Positions 1-6,980 are shown, counted from the first letter of the stretch. The stretch is 12,428 nucleotides of DNA from CAMEON01 sp964427175 (GCA_964427175.1 CAYRTP010000063.1:1-12428); one strand, 5' to 3'. Notes: generated by a model from the sequence alone, not told the origin. Numbers and translations: made by a program.

Positions 1-128
1 CCCCTATTGCCGAGATCGCCTGCGCCGTCGGTTATGAGAATCAAAGCAAATTCACAGCCGCTTTTCGTGATGTAACGGGGATGCTTCCGCGCGACTATCG
101 GAAAGCACATAGCTCCACTACGAAATGA
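1..128 (+). CDS. AraC-family transcriptional regulator, C-terminal end (partial)
   Basis: The reading frame is open from position 3 to a TGA at 126-128 and gives 41 residues; the start lies outside the window. The peptide has the second helix-turn-helix of the AraC/XylS DNA-binding domain: a short IAxAVGY turn, the QSKFTAAFR recognition helix, and the closing G-x-x-P-x-x-YR signature. These regulators usually carry a ligand-sensing N-terminal domain and control nearby sugar-use genes, but that half is not visible here. The gene is followed by a strong hairpin terminator, so it is not co-transcribed with the genes to its right. The family call is firm; the effector and targets are unknown. Confidence 0.88.
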   Translation, partial: PIAEIACAVGYENQSKFTAAFRDVTGMLPRDYRKAHSSTTK

Positions 129-177
129 GGGCTGAGTTCATTAAGAAGCCACAGCATTGTTCCCTTTTCTTCAATAA

Positions 178-227
178 AATGTGAAAAAAGACGCATCCTG
201 AAAGTAGAATGCGTCTTTTTTCACATT
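178..227. terminator. Bidirectional intrinsic terminator with a perfect 19-bp stem
   Basis: The arms 178-196 and 209-227 are perfect reverse complements around a 12-base loop. The core GACGCAT/ATGCGTC stem runs into a stretch of six T on each strand, because the outer part of the stem is A-rich on one side and T-rich on the other. It can therefore end the AraC-family gene reading rightward and any transcript reading leftward from the decayed gene at 246-440. Confidence 0.85.
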
Positions 228-245
228 AGCATCATCGACCGCCCG

Positions 246-440
246 ATGATCCTTGAATTGGTCAAACAACGGATCGTCCGCCGAGCCCAAGCCCACAAGA
301 GGCGTATCGAATATGGCTGTTCCCACATAGGAAGGGTGTATGCCGTATTCAAGATTTTTATCTCTCACGACAAAATCAACCTTGTGGATAGTTCGTTCGT
401 TGCGTGCAACAATCGTCTCAACTTTTGGGTTAGTTGAAAT
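246..440 (-). pseudogene. Remnant of an epoxyqueuosine reductase-like Fe-S protein, N-terminal piece
   Basis: The minus strand from about 440 to 246 encodes roughly 65 residues with a protein-like pattern: a Y-V-G-T-A-I-F-D-T-P-L-V-G segment, then G-S-A-D-D-P-L-F. From memory, this resembles the start of QueG-like 4Fe-4S reductases of Clostridia and methanogens, in which a similar FD-x-PLVG / DDPLF block precedes the cobalamin/Fe-S domains. After LFDQFKD the similarity stops in this frame. The next frame continues as I-I-G-R-S-M, close to the IIG motif expected there, then hits a stop at the terminator, which suggests a frameshift and deletion. No plausible start codon lies upstream in frame before the XRE promoter. 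The rest of the gene (usually several hundred codons) is absent. I call it a broken relic; a small functional peptide is possible but unlikely. Confidence 0.5.
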
Positions 441-464
441 TGCTTTCGGTCTCAAAATGATATC

Positions 465-493
465 TTGACAGTTGCAAATATATGTGATATCAT
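465..493 (+). promoter_or_regulatory. Sigma-A-type promoter of the XRE regulator gene
   Basis: A perfect TTGACA box (465-470) is followed, after 17 bases, by TATCAT (488-493, 5 of 6 matches to TATAAT). A GGAGG ribosome site at 511-515 lies 8 bases before the ATG at 524. This gives a short leader of about 20-25 bases. Confidence 0.75.
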
Positions 494-498
494 ATATA
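479..498. promoter_or_regulatory. Near-perfect palindrome over the -10 box, possible operator
   Basis: The 20 bases TATATGTGATATCATATATA form an inverted repeat in which 9 of 10 half-site positions match. The palindrome covers the -10 box of the regulator gene, the usual place for a repressor to block its own promoter. Autoregulation by the downstream XRE protein is inferred from this geometry only. AT-rich palindromes also occur by chance. Confidence 0.45.
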
Positions 499-523
499 CA
501 GAACAGGCAAGGAGGTTGAAACC

Positions 524-1399
524 ATGCAAATACATCAAAACATCGCGTATTACCGCAAACGCCTCGGTTACACACAAGAGCAATTGGCCGCGCAGCTTGG
601 TGTCACAGCGCAATCGGTGTCAAAATGGGAAAATGAGCTTTCAAGCCCCGACATATCCCTTCTGCCCGATCTGGCGAAGGCTTTGGGGGTGGATGTCAAC
701 GCCCTTTTCGCTCCAGCTCCCGCACCGTTCCAAAAGGTCAGTATTTCCGACATCCCCGAGCTTTGCTACGATGCTCTCCTATCCATATTTGCCAAAGCGC
801 AACACGGCTTTTACTACGGGGACAAGATGATGTCGGATGAGAAATTAAAGCTACGGGTGGAATCATTAAAAAAGGAATTCGGATTTCCTCTGCCGAAATG
901 TGCCTACGCTATAGATGAGGGGGACTCCAATCACAGTGCCTTCTTTATTTCGGGTGCCATTTCCTTCATAGACAGAAGCTACGGCGGTAAGGATTCTACC
1001 TTGCTCTTTGACCTTGACAAGGCGGGCGAGCTTCTTTCCGTGCTCGGAGACAAAAACGCCCGCAAAGTATTGAAGGCTCTTTACGAAAAGCTGATCACCG
1101 AGGGCGAGGAAGGCGCGTCATTCTCACCCAAAGCTCTTGAGGAAATCACGTCGCTTACAGAGAATGACATCAGTGCCGCCGCCGTGAAGCTCCGCCACGT
1201 TGGGCTTATAGATGAGGTGGAAAAAATTGCTCAAAACGGGCTAAAAAAGGAATACAGCGTACTTTACCCAACGGATTTTATATTTGTTCTCTCAATCCTG
1301 CGCCTCGCATACGTACACACGTCAGGTATGGGCTGCGTTACGCTGATGTACCGTGATGCCAAGGGGCAGTTGAATTACACCGCCGACGCGATGAATTGA
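524..1399 (+). CDS. XRE-family regulator with a winged-helix-like C-terminal half
   Basis: This 291-residue protein begins with a clear Cro/CI-type helix-turn-helix at about residues 5-62: the LGYTQEQLAAQLGV turn, the recognition helix around SVSKWENE, then the LPDLAKALGV helix typical of Firmicutes XRE proteins. A proline-rich linker (PAPAPF) follows. The remainder is not a standard domain I can name. Residues about 175-230 (KNARKVLKALYE, then SPKALEEITSLTENDISAAAVKLRHVGLID) resemble a winged helix of ArsR-like type, so the protein may have two DNA-binding parts. The start is fixed by GGAGG 8 bases upstream. It is probably cytoplasmic. It lies upstream of, and in the same direction as, the sialidase-like gene, but that gene has its own promoter. 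Its targets are unknown; autoregulation and control of the glycan locus are reasonable guesses. Confidence 0.85.
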   Translation: MQIHQNIAYYRKRLGYTQEQLAAQLGVTAQSVSKWENELSSPDISLLPDLAKALGVDVNALFAPAPAPFQKVSISDIPELCYDALLSIFAKAQHGFYYGDKMMSDEKLKLRVESLKKEFGFPLPKCAYAIDEGDSNHSAFFISGAISFIDRSYGGKDSTLLFDLDKAGELLSVLGDKNARKVLKALYEKLITEGEEGASFSPKALEEITSLTENDISAAAVKLRHVGLIDEVEKIAQNGLKKEYSVLYPTDFIFVLSILRLAYVHTSGMGCVTLMYRDAKGQLNYTADAMN

Positions 1400-1437
1400 A
1401 CAGTATTGCAAGCAAAAAACTCTGTTTCACCGTTCCC

Positions 1438-1466
1438 TTGCATTTTTTCCCAATTTGTGATATAAT
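1438..1466 (+). promoter_or_regulatory. Extended -10 promoter of the sialidase-like gene
   Basis: TTGCAT (1438-1443) and a perfect TATAAT (1461-1466) are 17 bases apart, and a TG one base before the -10 box (1458-1459) makes it an extended -10 promoter. AGGAGG at 1483-1488 lies 8 bases before the ATG at 1497. A 6-bp inverted repeat, TGCAAG (1407-1412) and CTTGCA (1437-1442), ends on the -35 box and could be a control site, though this is weak. Confidence 0.8.
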
Positions 1467-1496
1467 GATCCCGACAACATACAGGAGGTTATCCCC

Positions 1497-2585
1497 ATGA
1501 ACATTACCGTCAAGGAAACCAAGATCATTTGCTCCAATCCCACCAATCCCGCCAACGGCTATTTTGCGTGGCCCTCGGTGGCTCGTCTGCAGGACGGGCG
1601 GCTGGCTATGGTGGCTTCGGGGTTTCGGTATCGGCACATCTGTCCTTTCGGGAAGGTGGTCATGTGTGTAAGCGATGACGAGGGGGCTTCCTGGAGCCGC
1701 CCTGCCGTGGTCATGGACACACCGCTGGATGACCGCGACGCGGGGATTCTTCCCTTTGGGGAGCGAAGCCTGCTCATCACCAGCTTCAACAATTCCAAGG
1801 AGGCCCAGCGGGGCTACAATCATCAGGGCTACTGGGAGACCGCGGAGCGGAATGACAGCCACAATCCATACATAGACGGTTATTTGGACATGCTGGACAG
1901 CGAGTCGGCGGAGGCCGCCTATTTGGGGTCTACCTTCATCATCAGCCACGACGGCGGCAAGACCTTTGGGGACGTTCTGCGGTGTCCCGTCACTTCCCCT
2001 CACGGGCCTACCCTGACACCCGACGGGGAGATCCTGTACGTGGGGCGGTTCTTTGGGGAGCCCCACTCCCCCGACCATCATTTGGCGGCGTTCCGTTTAT
2101 CTCCCGACGGACAGAGTGAGATGCTGGGCGGGATCCCCGATGTTCCCAATTTGGACAGTCACGAGCCTCATGCCATTGTCCTTGAGGATGGGCGGATCCT
2201 TGTCCATATTCGTGTGCAGGGTCACGGGTGTTTCACGGTCTACCAAAGCGAGTCCTGCGACGGAGGGCGTTCCTTCTCTGCCCCGCGGCCCCTCCTGGCC
2301 GATCAGGGCGGTTCCCCGCCCCATCTGCTGAAGCTCCGCGACGGGACGCTCATTTCTACCTACGGCTACCGTCAGCCTCCCTACGGCATCAAGGTCATGG
2401 TCAGCCGCGACGGCGGGCACACATGGGACACGGATCACGATCTGTATATCAACGGTGTTCATCATGACCTGGGGTATCCCGCCTCGGTTGAGTTGGACAA
2501 TGGGGATATTCTTACGGTGTTCTACGCCCGGGAGCGGGCGGATCGGCCGGCGGTGATCATGCAGGTGGTTTGGGAGTTGAAGTAA
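1497..2585 (+). CDS. Cytoplasmic sialidase-like (BNR/Asp-box) glycoside hydrolase
   Basis: This 362-residue protein is predicted to form the six-bladed beta-propeller of the sialidase superfamily. Four Asp-box motifs (S-x-D-x-G-x-x-W/F) are visible: residues 59-66 (SDDEGASW), 150-157 (SHDGGKTF), 253-260 (SCDGGRSF) and 303-310 (SRDGGHTW). Repeated blade strands such as A-R-L-Q-D-G-R-L, L-T-P-D-G-E-I-L, L-E-D-G-R-I-L and L-D-N-G-D-I-L support the fold. There is no signal peptide or membrane segment, so it should act inside the cell on imported sugars. The canonical FRIP motif of GH33 is not seen; YFAWPSV (22-28) takes its place near the N-terminus, so true sialic acid release is uncertain. It could be a sialidase on imported oligosaccharides or a related propeller hydrolase with another substrate. 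It is convergent with the glycosidase/importer operon. Confidence 0.85.
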   Translation: MNITVKETKIICSNPTNPANGYFAWPSVARLQDGRLAMVASGFRYRHICPFGKVVMCVSDDEGASWSRPAVVMDTPLDDRDAGILPFGERSLLITSFNNSKEAQRGYNHQGYWETAERNDSHNPYIDGYLDMLDSESAEAAYLGSTFIISHDGGKTFGDVLRCPVTSPHGPTLTPDGEILYVGRFFGEPHSPDHHLAAFRLSPDGQSEMLGGIPDVPNLDSHEPHAIVLEDGRILVHIRVQGHGCFTVYQSESCDGGRSFSAPRPLLADQGGSPPHLLKLRDGTLISTYGYRQPPYGIKVMVSRDGGHTWDTDHDLYINGVHHDLGYPASVELDNGDILTVFYARERADRPAVIMQVVWELK

Positions 2586-2607
2586 GCCGTCTGCCTCTCA
2601 AACACTC

Positions 2608-2651
2608 AAGGGCTTGTTCTTCCCTGCTTTGGGGTTGAACAAGCCCTTTTT
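2608..2651 (+). terminator. Intrinsic terminator after the sialidase-like gene
   Basis: The 12-base arms 2608-2619 and 2637-2648 (AAGGGCTTGTTC / GAACAAGCCCTT) are perfectly complementary with a 17-base loop, and the right arm runs into a five-T tract (2647-2651). It lies 23 bases after the stop codon. The T tract favours the plus strand. The minus-strand version has A-rich sequence before the stem but no T run after it, so it is not an obvious terminator for the MFS gene. Confidence 0.85.
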
Positions 2652-2697
2652 ATGTTGAATAATTTGCTTTGGTTTTCTCACATATCTCCGATATGAT

Positions 2698-3894
2698 TTA
2701 CGGATGAATGTGTTTCCCGAATTTTTTGACAAGCAGGATCAATCCGAAAATCAAACCGATTGGGAATACCGTAGCGAACAGCAAGCCTGTTTTCAGATTG
2801 CCTCCCACGGTCTCCGCGACCCATCCGACCATGGCAGGGCTGACCGTTGCTCCTAAATCGCCTGCCAAGGCCAAAAAAGCAAACATGGCGGTTCCGCCCT
2901 TGGGGCATTTTTGCGAGGAAATGCTGATGGTTCCCGGCCACATAATGCCGACCGACAATCCGCACAGGGCACAGCCGATCAGACCGACGACCGAAATGGG
3001 CGACAGGGATGCCAACAGGTAGCAAACCACGCAGAGGGCACCGCATCCCATCATGACCTTGGCGAGATCGAGCTTTTCGCTTTTCTTTCCATAAAATACA
3101 CGGGCGAGGCCCATGAGAACCGCGAATAAGCAGGGACCGGCCAAGTCACCGATGGTTTTGGAAACGCCAAGCGCGGACTCGGTAAAGGCGGATGCCCATT
3201 GCGCCATGGTAACCTCGGAGGCACCCGCGCAGATCATCAGAGCGATCATCAGCCAAAACTGGGGAAGATGCAACAGCTGACCGATTCGTATTCCTTCCCC
3301 GTCCTCTACCAAACGCTCGATGGGGCAGGAGATGAAATTGATGGTATTTACGAGAGGCACGGCTGCCCAGATCAGAGTAAGGATCTGCCAATGCTCGGTA
3401 CCGAAAACGGCGAAAAAGAGGGTGGAACCCAGGATCACGCCGACGGCACCCCAGCAGTAAAAGGAATGGAGAAGGCTCATCACGCCCGCTTTATTTCCAA
3501 AGGGGCAGGCCTCCACGATGGGGCTGACCAGTACCTCAATCAGACCGCTTCCGATTGCGTAAAGCACGACCGAGATCATAATGCCGACGAAGGGGTTGGG
3601 CAGAATGTCCGGCAGGAACGCCATCAGGATCAGTCCCGCGGCAGAAACTACCTGCGAGGCGACTACGCAGGCGCGGTATCCGATGATATCGGCAAATTTG
3701 GTTGCCACCAGGTCTACGAGAAGCTGGGTCAAGTAGAACACCATAGGCACCAGCGCGATCAGCTCCAGGGAGATGCCATAGGTGCCCTTGAAGGTCAGAA
3801 ACAGGAGCGGCGCGAAGTTGGCGGATATGGCTTGGGTGATGAAGCCGAGGTAGCAGGCGATCAGTGTTTTTTTGTAATTTGGTTGTGCAGACAT
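2698..3894 (-). CDS. MFS sugar importer, fucose-permease-like (FHS-type)
   Basis: This 398-residue integral membrane protein has about 12 hydrophobic spans, the usual size of a Major Facilitator Superfamily transporter. The N-terminal half carries a K-F-A-D-I-I-G-Y-R stretch (66-74) that fits the MFS loop 2-3 signature. Acidic residues within a predicted membrane helix (E120 and E128 in G-L-I-E-V-L-V-S-P-I-V-E), followed by S-L-L-H-S-F (140-145), fit sugar/proton symporters of the fucose-permease group. The C-terminal half repeats the fold and includes G-I-M-W-P-G. It starts 15 bases after the GH2 stop codon, with a GAGGATGG ribosome site between them, so it is co-transcribed and is last in the operon. 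It probably imports a mono- or oligosaccharide for the enzymes beside it. The exact sugar cannot be assigned. Confidence 0.88.
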   Translation of the reverse strand: MSAQPNYKKTLIACYLGFITQAISANFAPLLFLTFKGTYGISLELIALVPMVFYLTQLLVDLVATKFADIIGYRACVVASQVVSAAGLILMAFLPDILPNPFVGIMISVVLYAIGSGLIEVLVSPIVEACPFGNKAGVMSLLHSFYCWGAVGVILGSTLFFAVFGTEHWQILTLIWAAVPLVNTINFISCPIERLVEDGEGIRIGQLLHLPQFWLMIALMICAGASEVTMAQWASAFTESALGVSKTIGDLAGPCLFAVLMGLARVFYGKKSEKLDLAKVMMGCGALCVVCYLLASLSPISVVGLIGCALCGLSVGIMWPGTISISSQKCPKGGTAMFAFLALAGDLGATVSPAMVGWVAETVGGNLKTGLLFATVFPIGLIFGLILLVKKFGKHIHP

Positions 3895-3909
3895 ATTTTT
3901 GATCCATCC

Positions 3910-5664
3910 TCAAACTGTTTGTTTTTCCATAGCCGACGGGGATTGATTGGCTTTTCGGATTTGATCGTACACCTTGTCGGAGAATTTTCGGGTACGGTCA
4001 TATTTATACAGACCGTTCTGCTCCTGTTCGATGTCGGTCAGTTGGGTGTAACAGAAGCCGCAGACGCGGGGGTTTTCCAGCAGAGCGGTGGTCAGGCCTA
4101 TATACCTCTGTGCAAATTCTTCTTCCGACCGAGGGGTATTGCCATAGCCCCAGGCATCCGATTGCTTGGGGTTCCATAGGGTCCCGCCGTATTCGCTGAC
4201 CCAGTAGGCCTGGCCTTTATACTGATTTAGCAGGCAATTATCATTGTAGTAAGGATCGTGATAGGCTTCGGGATCCTCCGTCATGCAGGCAAGGGACTGC
4301 CGTAGTTTCTCCGGATCCTGTTCATAATCATGCACATCATACATATCGGTATCAAAATGCACCCCGCCTGCGGCGTCGATCACGGGACGGTAGGGATCCA
4401 GTTGCTTGGTGATCTGCCACATGGTCCGCTGGTTTTCTTCATTCAGTTCTTCTCTCCGCCAGTAGGTTTCATTTTCCGGCATCCATCCGATGATGCAGGG
4501 ATGACTGTAATCCCTGTTCACGATTTCCGTCAACTCCGCTACACTGCGCGTAAAAGCAGCGGGGCTGGTACGGATGGGATTGCACGCAGATTCTCCCCAG
4601 ACAATGTAGCCCAGCTTGTCCGCCCAGTACAGGGAACGCGGTTCAAACGCCTTCTGATGGAAGCGGGCACCATTGAAGCCCAGATCCATGGACAGCAGGA
4701 TATCGTTCTTCAGATCGGCATCTGTCGGTGCCGTATAGATGCCTTCCGGATAATAGCCCTGATCCAAAACGGTGCGAATAAACAGCGGGCGGCCGTTCAG
4801 ATACAATCCATCCGGATATACTGCCACCGAGCGCATCCCGAAATAACTTCTGACGAGGTCTCCCGTATCCAACGTCAAAACCAAATCATACAAATTCGGT
4901 TGTCCGATATCCCACAGCACGGGATTGGGGACCGAGAGCATCATGGTCGCTTGCCCGCCGACAATGGGGACGGAGCCTTCGCTGATGATCTCGCCGTTCA
5001 AGGATACCTGCGCGGATGCGGTATGGCCGCCTTGGGTTTCCAGTTGCACCAAAACCTGCTCGTTCTGAACCAGGGGGGTGATCTTTGCGCGGCGGATGTA
5101 GTCCTCCGGCAGAAATTCCAGCCAAACTGTCTGCCAAATGCCGGTGGTGCGAGTATAGTTTGTTCCCTTTGACTCACGGGAAATCGCCTGTTTACCGCAG
5201 GGCTGCATTCTGGAGCGGATATCATTGGCCGCATATACGATCAACTCATTTTCTCCCGGATGCAGGAGTTTGGTCACGTCCAGGGCAAAAGGCGTATATC
5301 CGCCACTGTGTTCTCCGGCCTTTCGGCCATTGACCCATACCACGGCATGGAAGTCCACGGCTCCGAAGTGCAGGAGGGTTCGGCCTGTCAGGCAGTCCTC
5401 GCCCAATTCTACGGTGCGCCGATACCAAACGGCGGGGATGAAATCGGTATAACCGATTCCCGAGAGGCGGCTTTCGGGGCAGAACGGCACGGTGATTTCG
5501 CGGGGATTTTCACGCAGGAATGGTTCGGTTTGGCAGAAATTCCGCTCCATGCCGCTATTGTCCATATCCATGAGAAATTGCCAGGCTCCGTTGAGGTTCA
5601 GCCAGCGGTCGCGGACGAATTGCGGGCGGGGATATTCGGGGCGGGGGATGTTGTCTGTTTTCAT
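3910..5664 (-). CDS. Glycoside hydrolase family 2 beta-glycosidase
   Basis: With the start at 5664 this is 584 residues, with the three GH2 domains in order: a jelly-roll sugar-binding domain (about 1-185, containing WYRRTVEL, the HFGAVDF block and RTTGIWQTVWLE), an Ig-like sandwich (about 190-285) and a TIM barrel (about 290-575). The catalytic pair is visible: acid/base E399 in the PENETYW segment and nucleophile E491 in WVSEYGG. The barrel also has the DQGYYPEGIYTAP and GFNGARFHQK blocks shared by many uncharacterised GH2 enzymes. There is no signal peptide, so it acts in the cytoplasm. An upstream in-frame ATG (5733) would overlap the preceding gene; 5664 is preferred because GGAG lies 9 bases before it and the conserved sequence begins there. 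The substrate could be a beta-galactoside, beta-glucuronide or beta-mannoside; the sequence does not decide. Confidence 0.9.
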   Translation of the reverse strand: MKTDNIPRPEYPRPQFVRDRWLNLNGAWQFLMDMDNSGMERNFCQTEPFLRENPREITVPFCPESRLSGIGYTDFIPAVWYRRTVELGEDCLTGRTLLHFGAVDFHAVVWVNGRKAGEHSGGYTPFALDVTKLLHPGENELIVYAANDIRSRMQPCGKQAISRESKGTNYTRTTGIWQTVWLEFLPEDYIRRAKITPLVQNEQVLVQLETQGGHTASAQVSLNGEIISEGSVPIVGGQATMMLSVPNPVLWDIGQPNLYDLVLTLDTGDLVRSYFGMRSVAVYPDGLYLNGRPLFIRTVLDQGYYPEGIYTAPTDADLKNDILLSMDLGFNGARFHQKAFEPRSLYWADKLGYIVWGESACNPIRTSPAAFTRSVAELTEIVNRDYSHPCIIGWMPENETYWRREELNEENQRTMWQITKQLDPYRPVIDAAGGVHFDTDMYDVHDYEQDPEKLRQSLACMTEDPEAYHDPYYNDNCLLNQYKGQAYWVSEYGGTLWNPKQSDAWGYGNTPRSEEEFAQRYIGLTTALLENPRVCGFCYTQLTDIEQEQNGLYKYDRTRKFSDKVYDQIRKANQSPSAMEKQTV

Positions 5665-5699
5665 GTAGAATGACTCCGATCTTTTTTTGTGATGATTGG

Positions 5700-6704
5700 T
5701 TACAGGTTTTTGAGTTTTGACATGGCCTTCCACATTCTGGGATCGATTCGCTCATCCCGGATAAACCTGGTATCGAACATGACGATACCTCCTCCTTCAT
5801 GGACTCTTTTCACATAATCATACAACTGATCCGGAGTGAATCGAGTCTCTTTGATTTTGCTTTGGTCTGACAAATTCCATCCTCTGTGCTCTTTTTCCCA
5901 CCAGAATCCGTTGCAAAAGAACGCGAACCATTGGACCCCGTCAATGTAGCGGGATGTGGGCGGGGTGAAAAGGCTGTCCTCTTCTCCCGGGGTAAAATTG
6001 TCGTATTTACAGGAGGTATACGGATCTGCTACTTGATAATCGCGATTGGTCATAGAATACCCATTATTGAATGTGATCAGAGCATTCGGATTTCCGACAC
6101 GCACGGCATCCACGTATTTCTTCAGATATTTTTCGCGGGTTTCAGAATCCGTATAAAAATGTGAATAACAACCGTCGATCCACCAGGCAAAGACACGATC
6201 CCCGTACCGTACGGCATATTCCCGCAGGACCGCTGTCCATTTATCGACAAAGGATTCGGTTATGAAGTCCGGCTCCCGTTTCCCAACCCATTCTTGCCGC
6301 TCAAAATCAAAACGCGGGGTGGTAAAACCAAATGCGCGGTTGGCAATATCCGCGGAATCACGGCAGGGACCGTCACCTGTGTAATATAACATCAGATCGA
6401 TGTCATATTTCCGCAAGGCATTTGACAGATCCAGAATAAAATCTCGGTTGGCGCAGGCTTCTCCGGGTTTGTACCCCGTGATTTTATTGTAGGTTTCATT
6501 GGGAGCCAGCATGGTCCGATATACCTGCATGATGGTGATGCCCATAAAACCGCATCCGAGCTCCGCGAGCTGTTCGGCCCAAAGATCGACGTTGACTCCA
6601 TCTACGCGGCGATTCCAGGCTTCGGCATTATTCCCTCCGAGAAAATGGTTGAAAATACCCCATTTCTTGCTGTAAAACCGATCCAGATTATTCTGTATAC
6701 TCAT
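5700..6704 (-). CDS. Short GH29-like (alpha-L-fucosidase-like) glycoside hydrolase
   Basis: This 334-residue cytoplasmic protein has the layout of the GH29 alpha-L-fucosidase barrel. KKWGIFNHF (13-21) stands where classical fucosidases have the FGIFIHWG block, followed by helices with LGCGFMGITIMQ (49-60). The strand WWIDG (174-178) holds D177 at the position of the GH29 nucleophile. It is clearly shorter than usual GH29 enzymes (roughly 430-600 residues) and lacks the C-terminal beta-sandwich. No signal peptide is seen. Its ribosome site GGAG is 12 bases before the ATG, slightly far, and a 9-bp hairpin (6729-6749) lies just upstream. It starts 35 bases before the GH2 gene. The assignment rests on motif memory; the protein may be a divergent subfamily acting on a different alpha-linked sugar. 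The acid/base residue cannot be picked with confidence. Confidence 0.75.
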   Translation of the reverse strand: MSIQNNLDRFYSKKWGIFNHFLGGNNAEAWNRRVDGVNVDLWAEQLAELGCGFMGITIMQVYRTMLAPNETYNKITGYKPGEACANRDFILDLSNALRKYDIDLMLYYTGDGPCRDSADIANRAFGFTTPRFDFERQEWVGKREPDFITESFVDKWTAVLREYAVRYGDRVFAWWIDGCYSHFYTDSETREKYLKKYVDAVRVGNPNALITFNNGYSMTNRDYQVADPYTSCKYDNFTPGEEDSLFTPPTSRYIDGVQWFAFFCNGFWWEKEHRGWNLSDQSKIKETRFTPDQLYDYVKRVHEGGGIVMFDTRFIRDERIDPRMWKAMSKLKNL

Positions 6705-6728
6705 TTGAAATGTTCACTCCATATTTCG

Positions 6729-6749
6729 GAAACCTTTGAAAAAGGTTTC
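6729..6749. other. Tight hairpin upstream of the GH29-like gene
   Basis: GAAACCTTT and AAAGGTTTC are perfect 9-bp arms around a 3-base loop. No T run follows on either strand, so it is not a standard terminator. Lying between the mobile-like element and the start of the GH29-like gene, it would sit in the mRNA leader about 25 bases before the start codon, where it could protect a processed 5' end or tune translation. The function is inferred. Confidence 0.5.
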
Positions 6750-6871
6750 ACGTTTGTTCGTATCTGTTGTTTGTTCACGCTCTGTTTCTTCCGAATTTTC
6801 CGCCGTTGAAGTTAGGGCTTGTTTGAAAAATAGCAGTATGACCAAAAGCAAGATATTTTTTCGCAGAACGA

Positions 6872-6917
6872 GCCGATTTTTCGCAGGAATACAGGCCGTA
6901 TTTCAAGAAAAAGCGGC
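6872..6917. repeat. Long central hairpin inside the MITE-like element
   Basis: The outer arms GCCGATTTTTC (6872-6882) and GAAAAAGCGGC (6907-6917) pair with one mismatch. The inner arms GGAATAC (6886-6892) and GTATTTC (6898-6904) pair with one G-T pair, leaving the five-base loop AGGCC. Together they make a stem of about 18 pairs with a small internal loop. Nested palindromes between terminal repeats are typical of bacterial MITEs. Confidence 0.7.
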
Positions 6918-6929
6918 GCGGTTATGCGG

Positions 6930-6952
6930 AAAAAGAGACGCCTTTTGGGCGT
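6930..6952 (-). terminator. Weak intrinsic terminator within the MITE-like element
   Basis: Read on the minus strand, ACGCC-CAAAA-GGCGT (6952 to 6938) is a 5-bp GC-rich stem followed by CTC and five T (to 6930). It lies 29 bases after the mannosidase stop, where a terminator would act on the first two operon genes. The stem is short, so it may be only partial or not functional. Confidence 0.35.
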
Positions 6953-6980
6953 GCTGTCTTTTTCAAACAAGCCCTAATTC

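Larger units (their letters stand above)
6812..6977. mobile_element. MITE-like element with 19-bp perfect terminal inverted repeats
   Basis: TTAGGGCTTGTTTGAAAAA at 6812-6830 is exactly repeated in reverse complement at 6959-6977. If the element proper is GGGCTTG...CAAGCCC (6815-6974), it is flanked by TA on both sides (6813-6814 and 6975-6976), as expected of insertions that duplicate a TA target. The interior is about 128 bases, has no convincing gene, repeats TTTTTCGCAG twice (near 6857-6866 and 6877-6886) and contains a long central hairpin. It lies 3 bases after the mannosidase stop codon and 108 bases before the GH29-like gene. Non-autonomous elements of this shape are moved by a transposase encoded elsewhere; an IS5- or IS630-type source would fit a TA target, but no family can be proven here. 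Confidence 0.75.

Noticed and set aside
1338..2081. Open frame of 247 codons on the minus strand opposite the sialidase-like gene
   Set aside because: It starts inside a propeller gene with clear Asp-boxes, runs across that gene's promoter into the XRE gene, and shows no domain.
2681..2695. Small hairpin CATATC-TCC-GATATG just after the MFS stop codon
   Set aside because: Only six AT-rich pairs and no T run on the minus strand, so it is too weak to call a terminator.
3199..4179. Open frame of 326 codons on the plus strand across the MFS and GH2 genes
   Set aside because: It is the reverse of transmembrane and GH2 coding sequence, rich in His, Asp and Gln with no domain, and spans two real genes and their junction.
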